A model generated the notes under the pieces. That model was given only the letters and a program-made list of their open reading frames with translations, was not told the DNA's origin and made no database searches. Positions 45,714-45,830 of a stretch of 45,830 nt of DNA are shown here, piece by piece. Both the position numbers and the translations under genes were made by a program. The stretch lies in NCBI GenBank assembly GCA_016926535.1, contig JAFGOK010000535.1, forward strand, positions 1 to 45,830. Reading direction: 5' to 3'. Within the stretch, counting starts at the first letter, position 1. Each line of letters starts with the position of its first letter. The DNA comes from Micromonosporaceae bacterium (GTDB lineage Bacteria; Actinomycetota; Actinomycetes; Mycobacteriales; Micromonosporaceae).

Positions 45714-45830
45714 CGTCTGCCCCTCCCAGGCGGCCGGTACAGCAGGCGGCTGGCTGGATCTGGCTCGGTCTGGACGAAACCGTTGGCGAGATACCCGGGG
45801 AGGAGACGTTCGTCGCGGGCGACGGCGGCG

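Overview
High-GC actinobacterial-type window that is almost entirely a defence island. Left part: a minus-strand AddB-like PD-(D/E)XK nuclease next to a truncated UvrD-like helicase, then a plus-strand cassette of SNF2/DUF3883 helicase, DUF1156 DNA methylase and Swt1-HEPN/DUF499 ATPase, followed by an uncharacterised, possibly PD-(D/E)XK-like protein and a decayed helicase remnant. Centre (about 16.2-31.3 kb): a tightly coupled type III-B CRISPR operon (cmr2/cas10-cmr3-cmr4-cmr5-cmr6-CARF-like-multi-TM protein-cmr1-cas6-RT::cas1-cas2) with a 37-nt-repeat array. One repeat of that array is split by a 1571-bp IS701-type element with perfect 25-bp terminal inverted repeats and a 4-bp ATAG duplication. 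Right part (about 32.2-45.7 kb): a complete type I-B/Cst-like operon (cas6-cas8-cas7-cas5-cas3-cas4-cas1-cas2) and an array of about 82 copies of a 30-nt repeat. Most interesting candidates: (i) a degenerate repeat-spacer-repeat element upstream of the type I cas operon, whose short 'spacer' matches 16/19 nt between a -35-like and a TAGGCT -10-like motif 130 bp upstream, i.e. a CreA/CreR-like crRNA regulator; (ii) an uncharacterised protein with about 6 TM helices embedded between a CARF-like gene and cmr1, a candidate membrane effector of the type III system. All family calls come from reading the translated sequences; no database search was run.
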